Assembly: GCF_001995175.1 (NCBI RefSeq)
Contig: NZ_MUKN01000002.1
Span: 1 to 64,000 of the forward strand
Source of the DNA: Rathayibacter rhapontici
Lineage (GTDB): Bacteria; Actinomycetota; Actinomycetes; Actinomycetales; Microbacteriaceae
Length of the DNA: 64,000 nucleotides
Reading direction: 5' to 3'
This document shows, in pieces, positions 42,846-53,132 of the stretch. A model generated the notes under the pieces. That model saw only the letters and a list, made by a program, of their open reading frames with translations, did not search any database and was not told the DNA's origin. A program made the translations under genes and the position numbers. Within the stretch, counting starts at the first letter, position 1; each line of letters opens with the position of its first letter.

Positions 42846-43241
42846 ATGGGACTGCTGATCTACCCCGGCGGCATCGAGGCCGACTTCGAGGACCGGCTGC
42901 TCGCGCACCTCGAGATCGTGATCACGGCGAAGCTGCGGCGCGACGAGTCCTTCGCCTTCTCGTGGACGCAGACGCAGGACACGGGCGGCGGACGGATGAA
43001 GATCTGGCTGCACCCGTCGGTGCCGCTCTCGTACAAGTTCTTCGGCGGACGCCAGCCGGCGATCAACCGCGCCTGGGTCGACGCGCTGATGGTGTCGGCC
43101 AGCTCGCAGTCGGGCCTGCAGGTCGTCGCCGAGCCGGACCAGCACGCTGACGCCGCCCGTCCCGCCCGCCTCGCTCCGCTCCCGCCCTCGCTCCCGCCTC
43201 CGCTCGCGCTCCCGCTCCCGCTCCTCCAAAAGTTGCGGTGA
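42846..43241 (+). CDS. DUF7882-family protein (long tail probably artefactual)
   Basis: A 131-residue reading frame. Residues 1-100 match the family ('MGLLIYPGGIEADFEDRLLAHLEIV', 'TAKLRRDESFAFSW', 'WLHPSVPLSYKFFG', 'INRAWVDALM'). The family was once called ATP-dependent DNA ligase and is small, about 100 residues. Here a Pro/Leu-rich tail runs into the palindromic repeats to a TGA at 43239. One base added near 43146 (CACG_CTGA) would instead end the protein at 'EPDQHG', about the length of its paralogue at 43629. The tail is therefore probably an artefact of a tenth base deletion. Confidence 0.78.
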   Translation: MGLLIYPGGIEADFEDRLLAHLEIVITAKLRRDESFAFSWTQTQDTGGGRMKIWLHPSVPLSYKFFGGRQPAINRAWVDALMVSASSQSGLQVVAEPDQHADAARPARLAPLPPSLPPPLALPLPLLQKLR

Positions 43242-43610
43242 GCGCGCGCCATCACCGCAACTTCTGGAGAAGCGGCGGCGAGGGCCGCCTCCGTTCCCGC
43301 GCGAGTCGCGGTGAGCGCGCGCCGTCACCGCAACTTTCGGAGAAGCGAGTCGCCGCGCACTGCGGCGGGTTCTCGGAGGGACTGCACGGACGGTCCGCCC
43401 GCGCCGTTCCTGCACGAGTTGCGGTGAGCGCGCGCCTTCACCGCAACTCACGGAGAAGCGCCGAGGGCGCAGGCCGCCCCGCGCTCCTCCAGAAGTTGCG
43501 GTGAGCGCGCGCGGTTACCGCAACTTTTGGAGAAGCGGCGGGGAGGGCCGCCTCCGTTCCCGCGCGAGTTGCGGTGAACGCGCGCCGTTACCGCGACTTC
43601 TGGAGAAGCG
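43221..43610. repeat. Five copies of a ~45-50 bp palindrome (AGTTGCGGTGA type)
   Basis: Copies lie at about 43221-43274, 43303-43347, 43415-43460, 43485-43537 and 43565-43610. The core is AGTTGCGGTGA, a GCGCGCGCC loop, TCACCGCAACT and then TGGAGAAGCG. The stems pair 10-12 bp, and copies 1 and 4 extend the pairing through CTCC/GGAG. The stretch after copy 1 (GGCGAGGGCCGCCTCCGTTC) recurs with one change after copy 4, so a two-copy unit was itself duplicated. The block fills the convergent gap between the two DUF7882 paralogues. Confidence 0.8.
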
Positions 43611-43628
43611 GCGGCGAGGCGACCCGCC

Positions 43629-43952
43629 TCAGGCCTTCGGCTCGGGCAGTACGCGCAGTCCGGCCGGCGACAGTGCCGAGCGCAGCAGCAGGTCGATCCA
43701 CGCGCGGTTCAGCGGCTCCCCCCCGGGGGAGTCGTAGCTGAAGTAGAGCGAGGAGCTCTTCGACACCCAGACGCTGCCGTGGCGGCCGCTCTCGGCGCGC
43801 GTGACGTCCTCGCCGACGTCCGGCTCGCCGTCCCAGTGGAACGAGAAGCTCTCGTTGCGGCGCAGCTTCGAGATGATGACCGCTTCGACGTGCCGCAGTG
43901 CGCGGTCGTCGATCTCGACCGCCGGAGCGACTCCGTAGATCAGCTGGCCCAT
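43629..43952 (-). CDS. DUF7882-family protein
   Basis: A 107-residue paralogue of the 42846 gene in opposite orientation: 'MGQLIYGVAPAVEIDDRALRHVEAVIISKLRRNESFSFHW', 'GSVWVSKSSSLYFSY', 'LNRAWIDLLLRSA' and 'GLRVLPEPKA'. ATG 43952 is preferred over ATG 43958, because the AGAGGG ribosome site then has 6-base spacing. The function is unknown. The family seems confined to Microbacteriaceae and relatives, often several per genome. A role in DNA ligation is unlikely, since no ligase motifs are present. Confidence 0.83.
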   Translation of the reverse strand: MGQLIYGVAPAVEIDDRALRHVEAVIISKLRRNESFSFHWDGEPDVGEDVTRAESGRHGSVWVSKSSSLYFSYDSPGGEPLNRAWIDLLLRSALSPAGLRVLPEPKA

Positions 43953-44315
43953 CGTCATCCCTCTCGCCGCCCCGGGGTGATCATCCCATGAGCCGGGTGG
44001 GCGGCGCCCCGGCGCTCGACCCGTCGACCTGTGCTCGCTCCCAGTCACGCACAGGCGAATTGACGCAGGCCGGTTGTGCCGAACCGTCTTGACGGCTCCT
44101 GAGCGCCTCCGCAGACTGGGAGCGCACACAGTTCAAAGGAGAACCACGCCGCACTGATCCGCCTCGATCCCGCCGTTGCGGGCTCCGCAGGCCCCGTGAG
44201 CGCTCCGAGCGCCACCATCCCACCCCGCCCGACCGGGCCCCTCCCTCCCTCCGCCTCCGTGTGCGCGGCGGTCGGCACGAGGGCCCGGCGGCGGATGCAC
44301 CACGAAAGGACACGC
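43953..44315. other. Intergenic region upstream of the galactanase gene
   Basis: The 363 bp hold no gene. TTGACG at about 44089 followed 17 bases later by CAGACT is a possible weak promoter for the + strand. AAAGGAG at 44136-44142 resembles a ribosome site but has no start codon after it. The true ribosome site GAAAGGA lies at 44304-44310. Confidence 0.4.
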
Positions 44316-46843
<2,528 letters not shown>

Positions 46844-46862
46844 TCTCGCGCGCGTGGAGCCC

Positions 46863-47438
46863 TCAGCCGGAGTGCGTCGTCACCAGCAGGTAGCGCGCCG
46901 CCCCCGCCGCGTCGGCCGGCACCGACCACCGGTGCGGCCTCGTCGTCTCGATCGTGATCGACTCGCCCGCCGACACCGTGCGCGAGGCGCCGTCGGCGTA
47001 GGTGAGCACGGCGGCTCCCTCGGTCACGAAGACGAACTCCTCGCCCGGATGCGCGAAGTCGACGTCGTCGGACTGTCCCGGCTGCGCGGTGAAGAGGTAC
47101 GCCTCCGTCCGGCGCCCGGGTCCCCCCGCGACCAGCCGCGCGCGCGGGGCGTGCGGTGCGTCGCTCGCGCGCAGGTGCGCCTCCGGTGTCGTGTCGTCGG
47201 AGGACGCGATCGCCGGCACCAGCTCGGCCGGAGGCACGTCGAACGCCGCGGCCAGCGCGTAGAGGGTCGACAGGCTCGGCAGCAGCCGGCCGTTCTCGAG
47301 CTTCGAGAGGAACGGCTGCGAGACGCCGGCCTCGACCGCGAGCGCCCGCATCGAGAGGCCGCGGGAGGTGCGCAGGGCGCGCACGAGCGCGCCGATCTCG
47401 GAGGCGAGGGCGGGTGCCTCCGCGGCGTCGTCGCTCAT
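46863..47438 (-). CDS. XRE-family regulator with C-terminal cupin domain
   Basis: A 191-residue regulator. The HTH covers about 12-70 ('ALRTSRGLSMRALAVEAGVSQPFLSKLENGR') and the cupin about 115-190 ('DDVDFAHPGEEFVFVTEGAAVLTYADG', 'GESITIETTRPHRWSVPADA'). HTH-cupin proteins such as PuuR or SutR sense small organic molecules. It is divergent from a two-gene flavin monooxygenase operon, with three GGTTATCA half-sites in between, and so probably represses both. Confidence 0.9.
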   Translation of the reverse strand: MSDDAAEAPALASEIGALVRALRTSRGLSMRALAVEAGVSQPFLSKLENGRLLPSLSTLYALAAAFDVPPAELVPAIASSDDTTPEAHLRASDAPHAPRARLVAGGPGRRTEAYLFTAQPGQSDDVDFAHPGEEFVFVTEGAAVLTYADGASRTVSAGESITIETTRPHRWSVPADAAGAARYLLVTTHSG

Positions 47439-47482
47439 CGGTCCTCCGGGGTGGTGCGCTCTTGCGGCGGATGATTACTGCT

Positions 47483-47518
47483 GGTTATCATCGCCGTGTT
47501 GATAACGCGAGGTTATCA
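47483..47518. promoter_or_regulatory. Operator array of three GTTATCA half-sites
   Basis: GGTTATCA at 47483-47490, the inverted TTGATAAC at 47499-47506 and GGTTATCA at 47511-47518 form one palindrome with an 8-base gap and an extra half-site. The array is A/T-rich in a GC-rich region. It lies in the 124 bp between the XRE-cupin gene and the LLM monooxygenase gene, with its last base 45 bp before the GTG start. Confidence 0.65.
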
Positions 47519-47562
47519 GCCCTCCGATCGGGAGCATCCGATCGCCATCGAAGGGCAGCACC

Positions 47563-48935
47563 GTGACCAAGCAGATCTTCCTCGGCGCGTTCGAGGAGTT
47601 CACGCCGAACTTCATCAGCAACGCCTGGCACCACCCCCGCGGCGACACCAGCGGATTCGCGACCCTCGAGTACTGGCAGGACCTCGCGCGGAAGCTCGAG
47701 GACGCCGGCTTCGACTTCCTCTTCCTCGCCGAGGCGCTCGGCTATCCGATGAGCGGCGACGACGTGCCCGAGGTCGTGATCCGCGAGGCCGTGCAGGTCC
47801 CCGTGCACGACCCGCTCGCCCTCGTCAGCGGGCTCGCGGCGACCGTCGACCGCCTCGGCTTCGTCGTCACCGCGTCCACCACCGCGCAGCAGCCCTACCT
47901 CACGCCCGCACCTTCACGACGCTCGACCACCTGACCAAGGGCCGCATCGCCTGGAACATCGTCACCTCCGACAACCAGGTCGCGCTCACCAAGCTCCTCG
48001 GGCACGACGGAATCACGCCCCACGACGAGCGCTACCGCCGCGCCACCGAGTTCGTCGAGCTGTGCCTGAAGCTCTGGGAGGGCGCGTGGGAGGACGACGC
48101 CGTCGTCTACGACAAGGCGACCCGCACCTTCGCCGACCCCGCCAAGGTGCACCGCATCACCCACGAGGGGGAGTACTTCCGCTACGACGGCTACTTCCCG
48201 GCGATCCCGTCGGTGCAGCGCACGCCGCTGCTGCTGCAGGCGGGCACCTCCTCGGCCGGCCGCGCCTTCGCCGGCCGGTACGGCGAATGCGTCTTCATCC
48301 AGGACCGCGACCTCGGCAAGGCCGCCGCCACCGTCGCCGACCTGCGGGCGCGGGCCGAGGCGAACGGCCGCGACCCTCGGCACATCACGGTCATCCCCTC
48401 CGTCTCGATCATCGTCGGCGACACGGAGGAGGAGGCCGTGCGCCTGCGGGCCGAGCTCGACGCGACACCCTCGCGCGAGGCCGCCGCCGCGCTGTTCATG
48501 GGCTGGAGCGGAGTCGACCTGATGTCGTTCCCGCTCGACGCGACCCTCGCCGAGGTGACCACCGAGGTCGGGCAGACCATGCTGGCGATGTTCCAGCAGC
48601 CCGAGTACAGCCCGACCGTCGCCGAGATCCTCGACGTGATCACCTCCTCGATCGGGGGCATGCGGGTCACCGGCACCGCGGAGTCGGTCGCCGATCAGCT
48701 GCAGGAGATCGTCGACCGCACCGATGTCGACGGCTTCCTGATCGAGTACACCTACGGCTCGTGGGAGACCTACCGCGACGTCGCCGAGCAGGTGATGCCG
48801 CTGCTGCGCGAGCGCGGGATGCTGCCCGGGACGCCCCGCTCCGGATCGATGCGCGAGCGGATCCTCGGACGCGACGTGCCGACGCTGCCCGCCGGGCACC
48901 CCGGTTCCGCGTTCCGAGTGGGCGAGGCGCGGTGA
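47563..48935 (+). pseudogene. LLM-class flavin-dependent monooxygenase (NtaA/DszA-like), frameshifted
   Basis: GTG 47563 follows AAGGG. The first part, 'LGAFEEFTPNFISNAWHHPRG', leads to 'TASTTAQQPYLT'. The frame then shifts near 47907 and continues 'ARTFTTLDHLTKGRIAWNIVTS', a hallmark of the NtaA/SnaA/DszA family, to 'YGEYSP..'-like and 'GSWETYRDVAEQVMPLLRERG'. One G added in ACG_CCCG gives 457 residues. These enzymes use FMNH2 supplied by a separate reductase, here the next gene, to attack sulfur compounds or chelators. The break is probably a sequencing error. Confidence 0.85.
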
Positions 48936-49417
48936 CCCTCCTGGACGCACCGGTGCAGCCCCATCGCGCGGTCCCGACTCCGGTCGCCGCGGTCGCCGCC
49001 CTCGTCGACGGCGCCCCGGTCGGCATGGTCGTGGCGACCCTGGCCCTCGGCGTCAGCTTCGATCCGCCGCTCTGCACGATCGCGGTGCAGCGCTCCTCGA
49101 GCACGTGGCCGCACCTGGCCGGCGCAGCGCGTCTCGGAGTCTCGGTGCTGGGCTCCGATCAGGACGCCGCGGTGCTGCGGATCGCGTCGCGCGATCGGGC
49201 GGGCCGGTTCGCCGGAGTCGCGTGGACCGCCTCGGAGGCGGGAGCCGTGACGATCGACGGAGCCGCGCTGCACCTCGAGTGCTCCCTCGAGCAGGTGCAC
49301 GACGCGGGCGACCACCTGCTCGTCGTGCTGCGCGTGCACGACGTGCGTCGCGACTCCGCCCGCGAGGCCCTGCTGGCCCGCGACCGCCGCTTCGGCCGCT
49401 ACGTCGAGTCGGCCTGA
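48932..49417 (+). CDS. Flavin reductase-like protein, partner of the LLM monooxygenase
   Basis: A 161-residue FMN-binding split-barrel protein of the FlaRed/HpaC type. The pattern 'GAPVGMVVATLALGVSFDPPLCTIAVQRSSSTWPHL' gives the flavin-binding region and 'LGVSVLGSDQDAAVLRIASRDRAGRFAGVAW' follows. GTG 48932 overlaps the monooxygenase stop by 4 bp. It would reduce FMN with NAD(P)H and pass FMNH2 to the oxygenase. Confidence 0.92.
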   Translation: MTLLDAPVQPHRAVPTPVAAVAALVDGAPVGMVVATLALGVSFDPPLCTIAVQRSSSTWPHLAGAARLGVSVLGSDQDAAVLRIASRDRAGRFAGVAWTASEAGAVTIDGAALHLECSLEQVHDAGDHLLVVLRVHDVRRDSAREALLARDRRFGRYVESA

Positions 49418-49511
49418 CCTCTCGGGCCGCCGTCGGGCGCTCTTCGCGGCGTCGAGGCCCGTGGAGCAGCAGGAAGTGCCCACCGGCGTGATCACCTCCC
49501 GGACGCACGGA

Positions 49512-49542
49512 AGCCCCGAGGCGCCGGAGCGGCGTCGGGGCT
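49512..49542. terminator. Hairpin in convergent gap
   Basis: AGCCCCGA (49512-49519) pairs with TCGGGGCT (49535-49542) around 15 bases. The hairpin sits between the flavin reductase and the small acidic gene, which converge, so it could serve both. Confidence 0.5.
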
Positions 49543-49559
49543 CCCGTGACGAGCGGGCG

Positions 49560-49679
49560 TCAGCCGGACGGGTTCTCGACCGGGTCGCCCTCGGGGTCGG
49601 TCGCGGTCTCGGGGTCGACGTGCTCCGGGTCGACGGTCTCGGTGTCGGGAGCGTCATCGGGCGTGGTCTTGTCTGTCAT
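49560..49679 (-). CDS. Small acidic hypothetical protein
   Basis: A 39-residue peptide, 'MTDKTTPDDAPDTETVDPEH..', rich in Asp, Glu, Pro and Thr. ATG 49679 has the near-perfect ribosome site AAGGAGG seven bases before it. The same frame stays open upstream to ATG 49922, which also has a good GGGAGG site. That start would give 120 residues beginning 'MIRLLRLLRHLLAARLGDVG'. I prefer the short form because of the stronger site and the distinct composition. I do not recognise the function. Confidence 0.55.
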   Translation of the reverse strand: MTDKTTPDDAPDTETVDPEHVDPETATDPEGDPVENPSG

Positions 49680-50051
49680 CGGATCCTCCTTGCGGTCGTG
49701 TCGGATCGTGCGGTTCGCGGGCAACGCTACGTCGCGCTCCTCGCCCGCCGCGCCCCCGTTGACGCGAGGGGCGGCGGAGTGCCACGCGAGCGGATCGTGC
49801 GCGACGGTCGCACGCGGGTCGTGCGCGGCGGCGCGGTCGAGAGCGGCGGCGAGGAGACTCGCGCCGACATCGCCGAGGCGGGCGGCGAGCAGGTGCCGGA
49901 GCAGGCGGAGGAGCCGGATCATCCGCTCATCCTCCCGCCGCCGCCCGTCCGACCCGCGTCCCGTGCCAGTCCCGGGCGCCGTCCGCAAGGCCTGGAGCGG
50001 GTTCCGCCCTGTTCGTAGTCTCGACACGACCGATACGAGGAGCGCCACCTG
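49680..50051. other. 372-bp gap, possibly holding an N-terminal extension of the small gene
   Basis: Apart from the possible longer start at 49922 on the minus strand, no gene is evident. ACGAGGAGCGCC just before 50052 is the ribosome site of the next + strand gene. No strong palindrome was found. Confidence 0.4.
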
Positions 50052-50315
50052 ATGATCCGAACCACCGTCACGATCGACGGCAAGACCTACGGGCTCTCGC
50101 AGGGAGCGGATGTCGCCGGGCTCAAGCAGTCGACGACCGAGGCGTCCCGGGCCGGTGGTGGCATGGTCGATTTCGTGGTGGTGGGCAACCGTCAGGTCAG
50201 CGCGCTGGTCTCGCCCGGTGTGCCGGTGATCTTCGAGGACCACGACGTGCCGGACGACGACCGCGACACGGGCGACGTCCAGGAGCCGTGGGACGACATC
50301 GAGTACCTCGACTGA
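50052..50315 (+). CDS. Hypothetical protein, 87 residues
   Basis: ATG 50052 follows GAGGAG. The N-terminus 'MIRTTVTIDGKTYGLSQGADVAGLKQ' and 'GGMVDFVVVGNRQVSALVSPGVPV' suggest a small beta-rich fold. The C-terminus is very acidic ('DDDRDTGDVQEPWDDIEYLD'). No signal peptide or membrane helix is seen. I do not recognise the family. The neighbours give no clue to its role. Confidence 0.7.
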   Translation: MIRTTVTIDGKTYGLSQGADVAGLKQSTTEASRAGGGMVDFVVVGNRQVSALVSPGVPVIFEDHDVPDDDRDTGDVQEPWDDIEYLD

Positions 50316-50322
50316 CGCACTT

Positions 50323-50341
50323 CCCGGGGCGCGTCCCCGGG
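50323..50341. terminator. CCCGGGG/CCCCGGG hairpin
   Basis: The 7-bp perfect stem CCCGGGG-CGCGT-CCCCGGG starts 8 bases after the 50315 stop. A second G/C hairpin (GGTGCCGCCGG against CCCGGCGCC) follows within 40 bp. The gap is convergent with the sigma-like gene. Confidence 0.55.
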
Positions 50342-50414
50342 TCCTGAGCGCCTGAGGGGTGCCGCCGGCTCGACCCGGCGCCTCTCGGGCCCCTCGTGGG
50401 AGGCGGGGGAGCGC

Positions 50415-50936
50415 CTACTCGGCGCCCTCCGCCTCCGCGAGCTCCCCCTCGACCAGCGCGCACGCGGCGGCGGCGAGCGAGGAGCGCACCTGCTCCGGCG
50501 CGATCCCGAGGATCGCCGCGATCGCCTCGAGATCGTGGCCGCCGGTGTGGCGCAGCAGCCAGCACTGCCGCTGCAGGGTGGGCAGCGCGTGCAGGCGGCG
50601 GTGGAAGCCCGAGCGGAGCAGGTCCTCGTCGTGCAGTCGGGGCGGAGCGACGACGGCCGCCGTCTGCGCGCCGCGCTCCAGGCTCGCCCGGCCGATCTCG
50701 GTGCGCGCGAGCTCGAGCGCTGACGCCTCGTCGACGACCTGCGGCGAGCCGCTGCGCAGGGTGACGGCCGCGTTCTGCAGGGCGGCGCCGGCCGCCGACT
50801 CCGACAGCGTGAGCCGGTAGGCGTAGGCGTAGAGCCCGGCGCCGCGCGAGGCGAGCACGCGCCCGACGAGCATCTCGCGCTGCTGCTGCGCCTGCGACGC
50901 ACCCACGGCCGCCACGGGCCCTTCGTACGCGTTCAC
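50415..50936 (-). CDS. Sigma-70 region-4-like (ECF-type) regulator
   Basis: A 173-residue protein from GTG 50936 after GGGAGA. The N-terminal helices resemble sigma region 2 only weakly ('LYAYAYRLTLSESAAGAALQNAAVTL'). The C-terminus has a region-4-like HTH: 'LHALPTLQRQCWLLRHTGGHDLEAIAAILGIAPEQVRSSLAAA'. The -10-recognising motifs of region 2 are poor, so it may be an ECF-like regulator of unusual type rather than a standard sigma factor. No anti-sigma gene is adjacent. Confidence 0.68.
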   Translation of the reverse strand: MNAYEGPVAAVGASQAQQQREMLVGRVLASRGAGLYAYAYRLTLSESAAGAALQNAAVTLRSGSPQVVDEASALELARTEIGRASLERGAQTAAVVAPPRLHDEDLLRSGFHRRLHALPTLQRQCWLLRHTGGHDLEAIAAILGIAPEQVRSSLAAAACALVEGELAEAEGAE

Positions 50937-51062
50937 GGTCTCTCCCTCGACTCGGCGCCACCCGTCCGGGGTGGTTCGCACCGATGCTAGGGGGCGGAGA
51001 ACGCTCGTTCTACCCTTGACTTCTGAGCAACTCTTCATGCGGAAGCATGGAGTGAGGCCTCG

Positions 51063-51413
51063 TCACTCCCTCGCGCCGAGGATGCAGAACTCGTTCCCCT
51101 CGGGATCCGCGAGCACGACCCAGGACTGCTCGCCCTGGCCGACGTCGACCCGGGAGGCGCCCGCCGCGATCAGTCGCGCGACCTCGGCCTCCTGGTCGTC
51201 CGGCACGAAGTCCAGGTGCAGGCGGTTCTTGACGCTCTTGCGCTCCGGGACGTCCAGGAACAGCAGGCTCGGCCCGCGGCCGGACGGAGCGAGCAGCTCG
51301 ATGCCCTCGTCGTCCTCGTCCACGACGTCCCAGCCGAGCGCCTCCTGCCACCAGTGCCCGAGCATCCGGAAGTCGGTGCAGTCGACGATGATCTCTTCGA
51401 GTCGGAGGGCCAT
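51063..51413 (-). CDS. VOC-family (glyoxalase-like) protein
   Basis: A 116-residue paired-beta-alpha-beta protein: 'RLEEIIVDCTDFRMLGHWWQEALGWDVVDEDDEGIELL' and 'RLHLDFVPDDQEAEVARLIAAGASRVDVG' with the closing 'WVVLADPEGNEFCILGARE'. The family includes glyoxalases, bleomycin-resistance and dioxygenase proteins. Possible metal residues are D/H in 'LHLDF' and the final E. It is divergent from the methyltransferase gene. No more specific role is visible. Confidence 0.88.
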   Translation of the reverse strand: MALRLEEIIVDCTDFRMLGHWWQEALGWDVVDEDDEGIELLAPSGRGPSLLFLDVPERKSVKNRLHLDFVPDDQEAEVARLIAAGASRVDVGQGEQSWVVLADPEGNEFCILGARE

Positions 51414-51543
51414 GGCTCGACGCTAATCGGCGCCCTCGGCGTCGGGGAACCCCTTCCGGGGAGGCGACTCCTGCTGTTCCGGCACGGCCGCTCGCCCCGC
51501 CGCCCCGCACCCGGCATCCTCGACGACGACGGAAGGAACCGCG

Positions 51544-52164
51544 ATGACCACCGCACGCGACCACTGGGAGGCTCGCTACGCCGACTCCGACCGCATCTGG
51601 TCGGGCCGGCCCAACGCCGCGCTCGTCGACCTCGTCCAGGACCTGCCTCCCGGCCGCGCTCTCGATCTGGGCTGCGGCGAGGGGGGCGACGCCCTCTGGC
51701 TCGCCGAGCAGGGCTGGAGCGTCACCGGCCTCGACCTCGCCGAGACCGCGCTGGCCCGCGCCCGCGAGGAGGCGGAGCGCCGCGGCCTCGCCGTCGAGTT
51801 CCGCCAGGCCGACCTGGGCGCGGACTGGCCCGTCGAGGGCGCCTTCGACCTCGTCAGCGCGAGCTTCCTCCACTCGATGGTCGAGCTGCCGCGCACGTCG
51901 ATCCTGCGGCGCGCGGGCGACCTCGTCGCTCCCGGCGGCCGCCTCGCGATCGTCACGCACGCCGCCCCTCCGCCCTGGTCGGGCCACAGGCATCCCGTGC
52001 AGCACCTGCCCTCGCCCGAGGAGGAGCTCGCCGAACTCGCCTTCGACCCCGCCGACTGGATCGAGCGCGTCGTCGGGACGCGCGAGCGCACCGCCTCCGG
52101 GCCCGACGGCCACGAGGGAGTGCTGCTCGACGGGGTGGTCCTGCTGGAGCGCCGCGCTCGGTAG
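51544..52164 (+). CDS. Class I SAM-dependent methyltransferase
   Basis: A 206-residue methyltransferase with motif I 'ALDLGCGEGGDALWLAEQG' (about 40-58) and 'VTGLDLAETALARAREEAERRG'. 'FDLVSASFLHSM' follows as the motif IV-like stretch. The N-terminus 'WEARYADSDRIWSGRPNAALVD' is typical of the tellurite/thiopurine-type (TehB-like) family in actinobacteria. ATG follows GGAAGGAACCGCG. The substrate is not predictable. Confidence 0.9.
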   Translation: MTTARDHWEARYADSDRIWSGRPNAALVDLVQDLPPGRALDLGCGEGGDALWLAEQGWSVTGLDLAETALARAREEAERRGLAVEFRQADLGADWPVEGAFDLVSASFLHSMVELPRTSILRRAGDLVAPGGRLAIVTHAAPPPWSGHRHPVQHLPSPEEELAELAFDPADWIERVVGTRERTASGPDGHEGVLLDGVVLLERRAR

Positions 52165-52196
52165 CGTGTCGGCGTACCCACGACCTGGAGGCGCCC

Positions 52197-53120
52197 GTGC
52201 CGCTCGACCCGTACCTCGCCGCCCGCGTGCACCTGCTCGAGGGCGTCACCGATCCGCTGGATCCGGAGCAGGCGGCCCGCCTCGCCGAGTTCGCCGTGGA
52301 TCCCGCGCCGTGGACGCTCTCGGAGGGCGTGAGCGTCTCGGACGCCGGGATCGAGGGCCCGCACGGCCCCGTTCCGCTGCGGGTCTACGAGCCCGCCGAG
52401 CCGTCGGGTCGGGCACTGCTCTGGGTGCACGGCGGCGGGTTCGCCGCGGGCGACCTCGACATGCCGGAGTCGCACGTCGTCTCGGCCGAGCTCGCCGGCC
52501 GCTCGGGCGCCCGCGTCGTCTCGGTCGGCTACCGGCTCGCGGGCGAGAGCACCCGCTACCCCGTGCCGCTCGACGACGTGCACGCCGCGTGGCGGCAGCT
52601 GCGCGCCGAGACCCCTCGCGAGCACCCCGTCGCGATCGGCGGGGCCAGCGCCGGTGCCGCTCTCGCCCTCGCCACCGCGCTCCGCGAGCGCGACGCCGGG
52701 GCGCCCGGTCCCGACCACGTCCTCCTCGCCTACCCCTTCGCGCACTTCCCGAATCCGACCGTCGACGACGACGTCGTGCGCGAGCTCCTGACGCTGCCGG
52801 CCGCGATGCGCTTCCCGGCCTCGAGCATCGAGGCCATGGTGCAGAACTACGTCGGCCGCCTCTCCGATCTGCCGGCCGACGCCCTGCCCGGAGCAGCCCC
52901 GCTCGCCGGGCTCCCGCCGGTCACGGTGATGGTGAGCGAGTTCGACGAGCTCCGCGGCTCGGCCGAGCTGCTCCTGCGCCAGCTGGCCGAGGCGGGCGTC
53001 GCCGCGACGGGGTACCTCGCGGCGGGCATGCCGCACGGCCACCTCAACCGCACGCCGTCGCTGCCCGAGGTCGACCGCTCGCTCGCGGTCTTCGCCGCGC
53101 AGCTCCGCGGGCTCGGATGA
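52197..53120 (+). CDS. Alpha/beta hydrolase (HSL-family esterase)
   Basis: A 307-residue esterase from GTG 52197 after CTGGAG. The HSL oxyanion motif 'WVHGGGFAAGD', the nucleophile elbow 'IGGASAGAALAL', the acid in 'MVSEFDELRGSAELL' and the His in 'GMPHGHLN' make up the full catalytic set. It hydrolyses short acyl esters, possibly plant acetyl esters given the nearby glycosidases. It follows the methyltransferase by 32 bp and may share its mRNA. Confidence 0.9.
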   Translation: MPLDPYLAARVHLLEGVTDPLDPEQAARLAEFAVDPAPWTLSEGVSVSDAGIEGPHGPVPLRVYEPAEPSGRALLWVHGGGFAAGDLDMPESHVVSAELAGRSGARVVSVGYRLAGESTRYPVPLDDVHAAWRQLRAETPREHPVAIGGASAGAALALATALRERDAGAPGPDHVLLAYPFAHFPNPTVDDDVVRELLTLPAAMRFPASSIEAMVQNYVGRLSDLPADALPGAAPLAGLPPVTVMVSEFDELRGSAELLLRQLAEAGVAATGYLAAGMPHGHLNRTPSLPEVDRSLAVFAAQLRGLG

Positions 53121-53132
53121 GTGCCGGCGCCC

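Noticed and set aside
43221-43610. CRISPR-like array
   Set aside because: Repeats are palindromes of variable length, spacers differ in size (about 28-68 bp) and two of them are similar to each other, and there is no cas gene.
42846-43952. ATP-dependent DNA ligases
   Set aside because: The old annotation of this family is unsupported: the proteins have about 100 residues and lack the KxDG nucleotidyltransferase motif.
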